Assembly (NCBI RefSeq): GCF_009817885.1
Contig: NZ_CP041764.1
Location: 2,542,001 to 2,606,000, forward strand
Length of the DNA: 64,000 bases
Direction of reading: 5' to 3'
DNA from: Serratia rhizosphaerae
GTDB lineage: Bacteria > Pseudomonadota > Gammaproteobacteria > Enterobacterales > Enterobacteriaceae
A model generated the notes under the pieces. It was not told where the DNA came from and searched no databases. It was given only the letters and a program-made list of their open reading frames with translations. Below, one piece after another: positions 41,936 to 49,926 of this stretch (positions within the stretch are counted from its first letter, which is position 1; each line of letters opens with the position of its first letter). Both the position numbers and the translations under genes were made by a program.

Positions 41936-42988
41936 TTAGGCGCGCAGCGAGTCGATGTCCACCACAAAGCGGTATTTCACATCGCTTTTCAGCATGCGTT
42001 CATAGGCTTGGTTGATCTGCTGCATCGGAATCAGCTCGATATCCGAGGTGATGCCGTGCTGACCGCAGAAATCCAGCATCTCCTGGGTTTCCGCAATGCC
42101 GCCGATCAGCGAGCCGGCGATGCGGCGGCGCTTCAGAATCAGGTTAAACACCTGCGGTGACGGATGATCGTGTTCCGGCGCGCCGACCAGCGTCAGCGTG
42201 CCGTCGCGGCGCAGCAGGTCGAGGAACGGGTTCAGGTCGTGCTGGGCCGCCACCGTATTGAGGATAAAGTCGAAGCTGTTGGTATGCTGCGCCATCTCCT
42301 CCGGGTTGCGGGAAATCACCACTTCATGAGCGCCCAGGCGTTTGGCGTCTTCGATTTTCGACGGCGAGGTGGTGAACAGCACCACATGCGCGCCCATGGC
42401 CCGCGCCAATTTCACCCCCATATGCCCCAGCCCGCCGAGACCGACGATGCCGACCTTTTTACCCGGGCCGACGCCCCACTGGCGCAGCGGCGAATAGGTG
42501 GTGATACCGGCGCACAGCAGCGGCGCGACGCCGGCCGGATCGAGGTTGTCCGGCACCCGCAGCACAAAGTCCTGATCCACCACCATATCGGTGGAGTAGC
42601 CGCCGTAGGTGACGGCGCCGGTCTGGCGATCCTGGCCGTTATAGGTGCCGGTAAAACCGTTTTCGCAATACTGCTCCAGCCCTTCCTCGCAGCTTGGACA
42701 GCTGCGGCAGGAGTCGACCATGCAGCCGACGCCGACCAGATCGCCGACCTGATAGGTGGTCACGCCGCTGCCGACGGCGCTGACGCGGCCGACGACCTCA
42801 TGGCCCGGCACCACCGGATAGAGGGTGTTATTCCATTCGTTGCGCGCCTGGTGCAGATCGGAATGGCAGACGCCGCAAAACAGCACCTTGATTTGGACAT
42901 CGTGTTCGCGCAGCGTGCGCGGTGAGTAATCGAAAGGCACGAGCGCAGACTGCGCGTCATGCGCGGCATAGGCATGCGTAATATTCAT
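41936..42988 (-). CDS. Zinc-dependent NADP-type alcohol/aldehyde dehydrogenase (YahK/CAD branch)
   Basis: The 350-residue medium-chain dehydrogenase has the catalytic zinc motif FCGVCHSDLHQARNEW, GHEVVGRV, a four-cysteine structural zinc set (CMVDSCRSCPSCEEGLEQYC) and the nucleotide motif GLGGLGHMGVKLA followed by FTTSPSK, typical of NADP-preferring cinnamyl-alcohol-dehydrogenase-like enzymes. E. coli YahK/YjgB are the nearest family members recalled. The start at 42988 has GGAG close upstream. Likely role: NADPH-dependent reduction of a broad range of aldehydes. Confidence 0.9.
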   Translation of the reverse strand: MNITHAYAAHDAQSALVPFDYSPRTLREHDVQIKVLFCGVCHSDLHQARNEWNNTLYPVVPGHEVVGRVSAVGSGVTTYQVGDLVGVGCMVDSCRSCPSCEEGLEQYCENGFTGTYNGQDRQTGAVTYGGYSTDMVVDQDFVLRVPDNLDPAGVAPLLCAGITTYSPLRQWGVGPGKKVGIVGLGGLGHMGVKLARAMGAHVVLFTTSPSKIEDAKRLGAHEVVISRNPEEMAQHTNSFDFILNTVAAQHDLNPFLDLLRRDGTLTLVGAPEHDHPSPQVFNLILKRRRIAGSLIGGIAETQEMLDFCGQHGITSDIELIPMQQINQAYERMLKSDVKYRFVVDIDSLRA

Positions 42989-43161
42989 GGTTACTCCAGT
43001 TATCAATCAGTGCAAAGGGTGTTTTTTCCGGCAGCAGAATGCCGGTGAGGTGCGGCCTGAGTGATGAGGCGGCCGCTGAGGGAAGGTTGATAATAAGTGC
43101 TGCGCCGGGGGAGGGAAATGCCTGATAATGTTGGAATCTTGCCTGTTTCTGTTCAATGTTC

Positions 43162-43196
43162 GCACGGCGGACGGTCAGCGTGACCACCCGCCGTGC
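43162..43196 (-). terminator. Compound hairpin just after uvrA
   Basis: GCACGGCGG pairs with CCGCCGTGC (9 bp) and an inner GGTCA pairs with TGACC. It lies 11 nt past the uvrA stop. No T run follows, so the function is uncertain. Confidence 0.5.
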
Positions 43197-43206
43197 GCAT
43201 CAGGCG

Positions 43207-46035
43207 TCAGCGTTTCAGCAGCGGCTTGAGGAAGCGCGCGGTGTGTGACTCCTGACATTCCGCCACGGTTTCCGGCGTGCCGGACACCAGGATCTCGCCG
43301 CCGCCGCTGCCGCCTTCCGGCCCCAGATCGACAATCCAGTCGGCGGTTTTGATCACGTCGAGATTGTGCTCAATCACCACGATGGTATTGCCTTGATCGC
43401 GCAGCTGGTGCAGCACTGCCAGCAGCTGCTGGATGTCGGCAAAGTGCAGGCCGGTGGTCGGCTCATCCAGGATATACAGCGTCTGGCCGGTGCCGCGCTT
43501 GGATAGCTCGCGCGCCAGTTTGACGCGCTGCGCTTCACCGCCGGACAGCGTGGTCGCCGACTGGCCGAGACGGATATAGGACAGGCCGACATCCATCAGG
43601 GTTTGCAGTTTGCGCGCCAGCGCCGGCACCGCGTCGAAGAACCCGCGGGCTTCTTCGATGGTCATCTCCAGCACTTCGTGAATGCTTTTGCCCTTGTATT
43701 TGATCTCCAGCGTTTCACGGTTGTAGCGTTTGCCTTTGCACTGGTCGCAGGGCACATAAATGTCCGGCAGGAAGTGCATTTCCACCTTGATTACGCCGTC
43801 GCCCTGGCAGGCTTCGCAGCGGCCGCCTTTCACGTTAAAGCTGAAGCGGCCCGGAGTATAGCCGCGGCTGCGTGATTCCGGTACGCCGGCGAACAGCTCG
43901 CGCACCGGGGTGAAAATGCCGGTGTAGGTGGCCGGGTTGGAACGCGGCGTACGGCCGATCGGGCTTTGATCGATGTCGATCACCTTGTCGAAGTGTTCAA
44001 GGCCGGCAACCTCGCGGAACGGCGCCGGTTCGGCGAGGGTGGCGCCGTTCAGCTGGCGCTGGGCGATCGGGAACAGCGTATCGTTGATCAGCGTCGATTT
44101 GCCGGAGCCGGACACCCCGGTGATGCAGGTGAACAGCCCCACCGGCAGCGTCAGCGTCACGTCCTTCAGGTTGTTGCCGCGCGCGCCGCTCAGTTTCAGC
44201 ACTTTGTTCGGGTCTGCCGCCACGCGCTCCTGCGGAATGGCGATTTCGCGCTTGCCGCTGAGGAACTGGCCGGTCAGCGAGTCCGGCTTGGCCATGATGT
44301 CTTCCACGCTGCCTTCGGCGACGATCTGGCCGCCGTGTACGCCGGCGCCGGGGCCGATATCGATCACGTGGTCGGCGGCGCGGATGGCGTCTTCGTCATG
44401 CTCCACCACGATCACCGTGTTGCCCAGGTTGCGCAGGTGGATCAGCGTTTCCAGCAGGCGTTCGTTGTCGCGCTGGTGCAGGCCGATGGACGGCTCGTCC
44501 AGTACGTACATCACGCCCACCAGGCCGGCGCCGATCTGGCTCGCCAGGCGGATGCGCTGGGCCTCGCCGCCGGACAGCGTTTCCGCCGAGCGCGACAGCG
44601 ACAGGTAGTTAAGGCCGACGTTAACCAGAAACTTCAGGCGGTCGCCGATCTCTTTCAGCACTTTCTCGGCGATTTTGGCGCGTTGGCCACTCAGCTTGAT
44701 GTTCTGGAAGAAGGTCATCGCGTGGCCGATGCTGAGATCCGAAATCTCCGGCAGCGTGGTGTCTTCGACAAACACGTTGCGCGCTTCTTCGCGCAGGCGG
44801 GTGCCGTGGCAGGAGGTGCACGGACGGTTGCTGATAAATTTGGCCAGATCTTCGCGCACCGCGCTGGATTCGGTCTCTTTATAGCGGCGCTCCATATTGT
44901 GCAGCACGCCTTCAAACGGATGGCGGCGCACGGTGGTGTCGCCGCGATCGTTGATGTATTTAAACTCGATCGACTCTTTGCCGGAACCGTTCAGCACTGC
45001 CTTTTGCACGCTGGCGCTCAGGCTGTTGAACGGCGCTTCGACGTCGAACTGATAATGCTCCGCCAGCGAGCGCAGCATCTGGAAATAGTAGAAATTACGG
45101 CGATCCCAGCCGCGGATGGCGCCGCCGGCCAGCGACAGCTCCGGGTTCTGCACCACGCGATCCGGGTCGAAGAACTGCTGCACGCCCAGGCCGTCGCAGG
45201 TCGGGCAGGCGCCGGCCGGGTTGTTGAACGAGAACAGGCGCGGCTCCAGCTCGCGCATGCTGTAACCGCAGATCGGACAGGCGAAGTTGGCGGAGAACAG
45301 CAGCTCTTCCGCTTTGTCATCGTCCATATCGGCCACCACCGCGGTGCCGCCGGACAGCTCCAGCGCGGTTTCAAACGACTCCGCCAGCCGCTGCGCCAGG
45401 TCTTCGCGTACTTTAAAGCGGTCGACTACCACCTCGATGGTGTGCTTCTTCTGCAGCTCCAGCTTCGGCGGATCGGACAGATCGCACACTTCGCCGTCGA
45501 TGCGCGCGCGGATATAGCCCTGCGTCGCCAGGTTCTCCAGCGTTTTGGTGTGTTCGCCTTTGCGATCTTTGACGATCGGCGCCAGCAGCATCAGGCGTTT
45601 GCCTTCCGGCTGGGTGAGCACGTTGTCGACCATCTGGCTGACGGTCTGCGCCGCCAGCGGCACGTGGTGGTCCGGGCAGCGCGGCTCGCCGACGCGGGCG
45701 AACAGCAGGCGCAGATAGTCATGAATTTCGGTGATGGTGCCGACGGTGGAACGCGGGTTGTGCGAGGTCGATTTCTGTTCGATGGAGATCGCCGGCGACA
45801 GCCCTTCAATATGGTCGACGTCCGGTTTTTCCATCAGCGACAGGAACTGGCGGGCGTAGGCGGAGAGCGATTCGACGTAGCGGCGCTGCCCCTCGGCATA
45901 CAGCGTATCAAAGGCCAGCGAGGACTTGCCGGAGCCGGACAGCCCGGTGACCACAATCAGTTTGTCGCGCGGGATGATCAGGTTGATGTTTTTGAGATTA
46001 TGGGTTCGAGCACCACGAACTTCGATATTGTCCAT
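43207..46035 (-). CDS. uvrA: Excinuclease ABC subunit A
   Basis: Damage-recognition ATPase of nucleotide excision repair. The 942 residues match E. coli (940). Two ABC modules are visible: Walker A motifs TGLSGSGKSSLAFDT (residue 31 region) and TGVSGSGKSTLINDTL (about 640). Signature motifs are LSGGEAQRIRLA and LSGGEAQRVKLA. Zinc-finger cysteines occur in CPICGYS/CPTCDG and CEACQGDG/CDQCKGKRYN. Divergent from ssb, with a LexA box between them. Confidence 0.99.
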   Translation of the reverse strand: MDNIEVRGARTHNLKNINLIIPRDKLIVVTGLSGSGKSSLAFDTLYAEGQRRYVESLSAYARQFLSLMEKPDVDHIEGLSPAISIEQKSTSHNPRSTVGTITEIHDYLRLLFARVGEPRCPDHHVPLAAQTVSQMVDNVLTQPEGKRLMLLAPIVKDRKGEHTKTLENLATQGYIRARIDGEVCDLSDPPKLELQKKHTIEVVVDRFKVREDLAQRLAESFETALELSGGTAVVADMDDDKAEELLFSANFACPICGYSMRELEPRLFSFNNPAGACPTCDGLGVQQFFDPDRVVQNPELSLAGGAIRGWDRRNFYYFQMLRSLAEHYQFDVEAPFNSLSASVQKAVLNGSGKESIEFKYINDRGDTTVRRHPFEGVLHNMERRYKETESSAVREDLAKFISNRPCTSCHGTRLREEARNVFVEDTTLPEISDLSIGHAMTFFQNIKLSGQRAKIAEKVLKEIGDRLKFLVNVGLNYLSLSRSAETLSGGEAQRIRLASQIGAGLVGVMYVLDEPSIGLHQRDNERLLETLIHLRNLGNTVIVVEHDEDAIRAADHVIDIGPGAGVHGGQIVAEGSVEDIMAKPDSLTGQFLSGKREIAIPQERVAADPNKVLKLSGARGNNLKDVTLTLPVGLFTCITGVSGSGKSTLINDTLFPIAQRQLNGATLAEPAPFREVAGLEHFDKVIDIDQSPIGRTPRSNPATYTGIFTPVRELFAGVPESRSRGYTPGRFSFNVKGGRCEACQGDGVIKVEMHFLPDIYVPCDQCKGKRYNRETLEIKYKGKSIHEVLEMTIEEARGFFDAVPALARKLQTLMDVGLSYIRLGQSATTLSGGEAQRVKLARELSKRGTGQTLYILDEPTTGLHFADIQQLLAVLHQLRDQGNTIVVIEHNLDVIKTADWIVDLGPEGGSGGGEILVSGTPETVAECQESHTARFLKPLLKR

Positions 46036-46148
46036 TTACACTTCCCGTCTTGGTGATACGCCGTGCGGCTTTACGGTTGGTTTTGTGACCAGGTGCGCAA
46101 AAAAACGCCACATCCAGTACGAAACGCATAATTATGACACAAAAAAGC

Positions 46149-46164
46149 CTGAATGAATATCCAG
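46149..46164. promoter_or_regulatory. LexA (SOS) box between uvrA and ssb
   Basis: CTGAATGAATATCCAG is CTG-N10-CAG with an AT-rich core. It nearly equals the E. coli uvrA box read from the other strand and lies in the shared divergent promoter. Confidence 0.92.
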
Positions 46165-46303
46165 TGTTCGTATGAAACGTTGTCGATCGCGATGACAATT
46201 GTGGAATACAATGCGCAGTTATCAAGGCGGGTGTGGTTTCAGCTTTCGCGTGGTAAACTGACTCGTTTATACTGTGTAAAAATCATTCTTCAGGAGAGAG
46301 TTC

Positions 46304-46843
46304 ATGGCCAGCAGAGGCGTAAACAAAGTAATTCTGGTCGGGAATCTGGGCCAAGACCCCGAAGTCCGTTACATGCCGAATGGTGGCGCGGTCGCCAACA
46401 TGACCCTGGCTACCTCCGAAAGCTGGCGCGATAAAGCGACCGGCGAGCAGAAAGAAAAGACCGAGTGGCACCGCGTTGTGCTGTTCGGCAAGCTGGCGGA
46501 AGTGGCCGGCGAATATCTGCGTAAAGGCTCGCAGGTGTATATCGAAGGTTCCCTGCAGACCCGCAAATGGACCGATCAGAGCGGCCAGGACCGTTACACC
46601 ACCGAAGTGGTGGTAAACGTCGGCGGTTCCATGCAGATGCTGGGCGGCCGTCAGGGCGGCGGCGGTGCACCGGCAGGCGGTGGTCAGGGCGGTCAGGGCG
46701 GTTGGGGTCAGCCTCAGCAGCCGCAGGGCGGCAACCAGTTCAGCGGCGGCCAGCAACAGCAGTCGCGCCCAGCGCCAAGCAGCGCGCCGGCGGCCAGCAG
46801 CAACGAACCGCCAATGGATTTTGACGACGATATCCCGTTCTAA
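46304..46843 (+). CDS. ssb: Single-stranded DNA-binding protein
   Basis: Tetrameric ssDNA-binding protein for replication, recombination and repair. The 179-residue protein has an OB fold over about the first 115 residues (NKVILVGNLGQDPEVRYMPN, WHRVVLFGKLAEVAGEYL). A glycine/glutamine-rich linker follows, then the conserved acidic tip MDFDDDIPF that recruits partner proteins. An AGGAGAGAG ribosome site precedes ATG 46304. It is followed by a strong terminator, after which the accessory island begins. Confidence 0.99.
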   Translation: MASRGVNKVILVGNLGQDPEVRYMPNGGAVANMTLATSESWRDKATGEQKEKTEWHRVVLFGKLAEVAGEYLRKGSQVYIEGSLQTRKWTDQSGQDRYTTEVVVNVGGSMQMLGGRQGGGGAPAGGGQGGQGGWGQPQQPQGGNQFSGGQQQQSRPAPSSAPAASSNEPPMDFDDDIPF

Positions 46844-46880
46844 AAAATACCTCAGACATTTCTGCCAATGTCCGCGCCAG

Positions 46881-46907
46881 AAGCCCCGATACACGGGGCT
46901 TTTTTTA
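46881..46907 (+). terminator. Intrinsic terminator of ssb
   Basis: AAGCCCCG pairs with CGGGGCTT and is followed by a run of T, 37 nt after the ssb stop. Confidence 0.93.
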
Positions 46908-46936
46908 TGTCTGCAAAGGAAAAATTTGACTGGGTG

Positions 46937-47012
46937 CTTTTGGGGTATCGGTTAGGTCGGAGAAGGTAAAAAAACCGTGACCGGTTTAACAGTTAGACCT
47001 GCAGTTCAGTCG
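46937..47012 (+). repeat. 76-bp imperfect direct repeat, left copy
   Basis: Matches 49303-49378 with about six substitutions and no gap, including the shared GTCGGAGAAGGTAAAAAAAC and GACCTGCAGTTCAG blocks. It starts about 30 bp after the ssb terminator and abuts the portal gene remnant. The two copies bracket 2.3 kb holding the portal remnant and the toxin-immunity genes. They may be att-type ends or duplicated phage debris. Confidence 0.85.
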
Positions 47013-47013
47013 A

Positions 47014-47319
47014 TTGTACGCGCTGAATGGTAAACCGGACGGTATCAAGATCGTGCCGCTGTCCGAGGTCGCCACCAAAGACGATTTTTTCAACATCAAG
47101 AACGTCAGCCGCGATGACCTGCTGAGCGCCCACCGCGTCCCGCCGCAAATGATGGGGATTATCCCCAGCAATACCGGCGGTTTTGGCGACGTCAAAAAAG
47201 CCGCTCAGGTGTTTGTCCGTAACGAGTTAATCCCGCTGCAAGAACGCATGAAAGAGGTAAACGACTGGTTAGGGGAAGAGGTGATCCGCTTCAAAGATTA
47301 TGAATTGCCCTCTGAATAA
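47014..47319 (+). pseudogene. P2-type phage portal protein, C-terminal remnant
   Basis: The 101-codon frame encodes the last third of a P2-like (gene Q) portal protein: LNGKPDGIKIVPLSEVATKDD, then VSRDDLLSAHRVPPQMMGII, NTGGFGDVKKAAQVFVRNEL and NDWLGEEVIRFKDY. Complete homologs are about 340 residues, so the N-terminal two thirds are missing. The frame enters directly from the left 76-bp repeat, without a plausible start of its own. It shows that a P2-family prophage once occupied this spot. Confidence 0.88.
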
Positions 47320-47374
47320 CAGGAGCCGCCCCACGGGCGGCTTTATTTTCATATGCAACATTTTTCAGGCACAA

Positions 47375-47839
47375 CTACAAGCCATGACGTTTTTTTAACC
47401 TTTCCATTTGAACTATAATCAAATCGCTTAACGTATCACAGGAATCATAAACATAATCGACCGCTATACGGTCTCGAGCTTCCCATTTTTTATTTTCAGT
47501 ATTAAAAACGAAAGTATCAGTATCATTTGAGCCAATAACAATAAATCCATCCAGGGCTTCATTATAAAAACCCTTTTCCTCAGACAAAATATCATTATTC
47601 AAGAAAATATTATTCTCATCTTCTTTGCTCAAAGGGTGAAAGATTATCCCATCAAAATCAACCCCATCACTGATACGGACAAAATCGCCGTATTGCTTCC
47701 AAAACTCCGGCTGTTCGTCTTCAATACCCCGGCTAAAGTGATAATTATTAACTTCGCCTTGGTAAGGCGGGTTAGGCTCCCCTCCTAGTTGCTGGCAAAC
47801 CCCATTAAATAAATTTACTGCTTTATTAATTTCTGTCAT
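47375..47839 (-). CDS. Probable immunity protein (SUKH/YrhA-like)
   Basis: The 154-residue acidic cytoplasmic protein has no signal or membrane segment. Its pattern of short hydrophobic strands with conserved Gly/Trp/Phe positions resembles SUKH (SMI1/KNR4, YrhA-type) immunity proteins, for example FWKQYGDFVRISDGVDFDG and GFYNEALDGFIVIGSNDTDT. It starts 9 nt after the upstream nuclease gene and has a strong AAGGGGGA ribosome site, as expected when antidote must be made efficiently. Base composition is clearly AT-rich. Family assignment is moderate. Confidence 0.65.
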   Translation of the reverse strand: MTEINKAVNLFNGVCQQLGGEPNPPYQGEVNNYHFSRGIEDEQPEFWKQYGDFVRISDGVDFDGIIFHPLSKEDENNIFLNNDILSEEKGFYNEALDGFIVIGSNDTDTFVFNTENKKWEARDRIAVDYVYDSCDTLSDLIIVQMERLKKRHGL

Positions 47840-47848
47840 ACGTCCCCC

Positions 47849-49000
47849 TTAAGGATAGACTATACCCTTTGGAACAGGCCATAAAATCGATTTGCTTTCT
47901 GATGTACCAAGAGCCTTTGTTACTCTTATTTGCGCAGTCGTAAACACCGCATGTTCATGCGCCCTATTAATCAACACAAGATTATCAAAGTTATTTGTCC
48001 CACTATCATCCAACGGTAGTTTATGATGAACCTGATAGCCTTTTGGAACAATGCCTTTTAGCATATTAGTTCTAACATCATTATCGAACCTAGAAATAAC
48101 ATCAGGACTATCGGCAATGCTCTTTATAAATTTACCTCTTACTTTATTATCAAATTCAGAGCGTAACGCCACTAACTCACCTCTCGGCCTCTGAATATAA
48201 TCCATTTTAATAACATCAATATTGTTGAGTAATTTTTTATCGCCCTTGTAAGTCCCTAGAAAATGCTGAAGTTCTTCTAACGACTTCATATTAGCAATGT
48301 TGCCGCCGGGCATACGAGTAACAGCAGCTATTGAAGATAGTGCAACCAGCGAACCTATTGACTGAGGGTTAGCCACCTGGGTAAAACCTTCGGCCGCATC
48401 GCCACCAAGCTGCTTAGCCGTCTGTGCGAAACCTTCCACGTTCTGATTGTATATCCCCCCGGCGGCTAGCAACCGCCCAACGGCTTTACTGTTCAACGTG
48501 CTAAGCTGCTTTTTTGCTGCTTGAGCGTGCTGGGGTGGCGTGTAATATTCCGCAGGCCTTACCGTTGGCAAAGGTCGCGAGCGTTCCCCCCTGCGCCTTA
48601 TTGCCTGTTCGTAGTAGTCAGTGATGCGGTTACCACCGCCCAGCATGAATGAATTAACCCCACCACAACCTACCAAACGACCATTATCATTGATATAAAA
48701 AGCAAAACGTGTGCTGCTCCACATTTCTTTATCATCAATGTAAACAACATTGCCGCACTCTATATCACCCTTTAACTTACTGGCGTATCTACCGGTTTCA
48801 TTCACTGTCTGGGTGTCCCACGGGGAGCGAGGCTGTATGTCATCCCCGAACATGTTAAACCCGCCGGAGCTGCCAGAATCCAACACATAATGTCGGCATA
48901 TCTCGCGCCATGCTTCACGGGGGGTGATGATCCTGTCATAGCGTTCGGGCGGTAACTCGTCATAAAACAGGTGATACAGGTTGCCGGGTAATTTCTTCAT
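47849..49000 (-). CDS. Putative HNH-nuclease toxin (polymorphic/T6SS-type effector)
   Basis: A 383-residue protein with no signal peptide. Residues 1-150 form an unrecognised N-terminal domain (from MKKLPGNLYHLFYDELPPER to a Pro-rich RPLPTVRPAEYYTPP). Residues 170-235 hold a Gly/Ala-rich stretch (GGDAAEGFTQVANPQSIGS) of the kind found before cytotoxic tips. The C-terminus has an HNH-like motif, GYQVHHKLPLDDSGTNNFDN then LVLINRAHEHAVFT (residues 321-354), with the His-His pair at 325-326 and later N and H ligands. Gene order, with the small acidic gene 9 nt downstream, is that of a toxin-immunity pair. The delivery route is unknown. Confidence 0.75.
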   Translation of the reverse strand: MKKLPGNLYHLFYDELPPERYDRIITPREAWREICRHYVLDSGSSGGFNMFGDDIQPRSPWDTQTVNETGRYASKLKGDIECGNVVYIDDKEMWSSTRFAFYINDNGRLVGCGGVNSFMLGGGNRITDYYEQAIRRRGERSRPLPTVRPAEYYTPPQHAQAAKKQLSTLNSKAVGRLLAAGGIYNQNVEGFAQTAKQLGGDAAEGFTQVANPQSIGSLVALSSIAAVTRMPGGNIANMKSLEELQHFLGTYKGDKKLLNNIDVIKMDYIQRPRGELVALRSEFDNKVRGKFIKSIADSPDVISRFDNDVRTNMLKGIVPKGYQVHHKLPLDDSGTNNFDNLVLINRAHEHAVFTTAQIRVTKALGTSESKSILWPVPKGIVYP

Positions 49001-49066
49001 GATATGAGCAACTCCCTTGCGGTAAAAAACGTCATTTCCGTGACATAGCGAACCCTTATAGCAGTT

Positions 49067-49240
49067 TCAATCTACGACCAGCAACCCTAAGCGCCTTAGA
49101 CGCCCGTCACGGCGTTTTAACCAAACAAATCGCAATGCTATTCCCGCCTCTTTTTGAAGCATGGATAAAATATCAGCGGCAATTCCGCTCCTGCAAGCTT
49201 CAGCTCTGCTTTGAGTTGGATTAATGCTCCTCCTGCAGGG
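49067..49240 (-). pseudogene. Short phage-like ORF remnant (unassigned)
   Basis: The minus strand has an open stretch of about 57 codons without a clear start, ending at 49067. It contains SRAEACRSGIAADILSMLQ, EAGIALRFVWLK and RRDGRLRRLGLLVVD. Basic tails of this kind occur in small prophage proteins, but the family is not recognised with confidence. It lies between the toxin gene and the right 76-bp repeat and may be debris of the same prophage. Confidence 0.3.
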
Positions 49241-49302
49241 GCGTGTTTATCATGCCGGAATTCTGTTTCTGAATGGAGCAGGATTTTGGGATAGGGTCAG
49301 TA

Positions 49303-49378
49303 CTTTTGGGTTATCGGTTACGTCGGAGAAGGTAAAAAAACCGTGACCAGTTTAACCGTCAGACCTGCAGTTCAGCCG
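49303..49378 (+). repeat. 76-bp imperfect direct repeat, right copy
   Basis: Partner of 46937-47012, same orientation, about 92 percent identical by eye. It marks the right end of the segment with the portal remnant and toxin-immunity genes. The next sequence (49379-49462) is non-coding and leads into the DoxX-TetR operator region. Confidence 0.85.
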
Positions 49379-49462
49379 CTTATGGCGGTTTTGTGCCAGA
49401 AGCGGAGGGCAAGGCGCGTTTTAGCCTCATTGACAGCATGAAGTGTGGTCACCTTTAATTAA

Positions 49463-49505
49463 TAGACTTGAAAGTCTGATAAATGTTAGTAGACTCATCA
49501 GTCTA
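49463..49505. promoter_or_regulatory. Two palindromic TetR-type operators
   Basis: TAGACTTGAAAGTCTG (49463-49478) and TAGACTCATCAGTCTA (49490-49505) share the pattern TAGACT-N4-AGTCTR and are 27 bp apart center to center. They sit directly upstream of the DoxX-TetR pair. This is the expected layout for autoregulation by the encoded TetR protein. Confidence 0.8.
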
Positions 49506-49530
49506 CTTAATGACTGTTGTGGAAACCCTG

Positions 49531-49926
49531 ATGACTAACTCGAAGTCCTTTTTGCTAACGCTCTGCTTATCCCGTGTTTTATTGACTTTTTTCTTCTGGA
49601 TGGCCGGTGTTTTTGGCGTATTCAATTTTGGGGTGATCGTCCAGGAAATGGCGACGGCGGGTCTTCCCTGGCCGGTTCTCTTCGCGGTTGCCACCATCCT
49701 GTGTCAGCTCTGTGGTTCCGCACTGATAATTTTTAATTGTGCAGGCTATGGCTGGATTGGATCGGTAATGCTGATTGTGTTTACACTGCTGACTATCCCG
49801 GTGGGACATCCATTCTGGACATTCAGTGAGCCAGAACGTACGCAGGAGTTCCATATTGCTCTTGAACACATTACCGTTATCGGGGGGTTAATCATGAGCG
49901 CCCTCCTTTCAGGCCATAAACGATGA
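49531..49926 (+). CDS. DoxX-family membrane protein
   Basis: The 131-residue protein has four hydrophobic segments (from FLLTLCLSRVLLTFFFWMAG to VIGGLIMSALLSG), characteristic of DoxX/YphA-like proteins linked to oxidative or redox stress. ATG 49531 is favoured because GGAAA precedes it and the first membrane segment starts right after. Starts at 49483 or 49507 would extend into the operators. The stop overlaps the TetR gene start (ATGA), so the two are translationally coupled. Molecular function unknown. Confidence 0.75.
   Translation: MTNSKSFLLTLCLSRVLLTFFFWMAGVFGVFNFGVIVQEMATAGLPWPVLFAVATILCQLCGSALIIFNCAGYGWIGSVMLIVFTLLTIPVGHPFWTFSEPERTQEFHIALEHITVIGGLIMSALLSGHKR

Noticed and set aside
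43160..43200. CRISPR-like or REP repeat next to uvrA
   Set aside because: It is a single compound hairpin with no repeated units or spacers.
43966..46056. 696-residue plus-strand frame opposite uvrA
   Set aside because: Antisense shadow of a highly conserved gene; no recognisable domain.
46937..47319. Intact prophage
   Set aside because: Only the portal C-terminus is recognisable. No integrase, terminase, capsid or replication genes were seen up to 49462.
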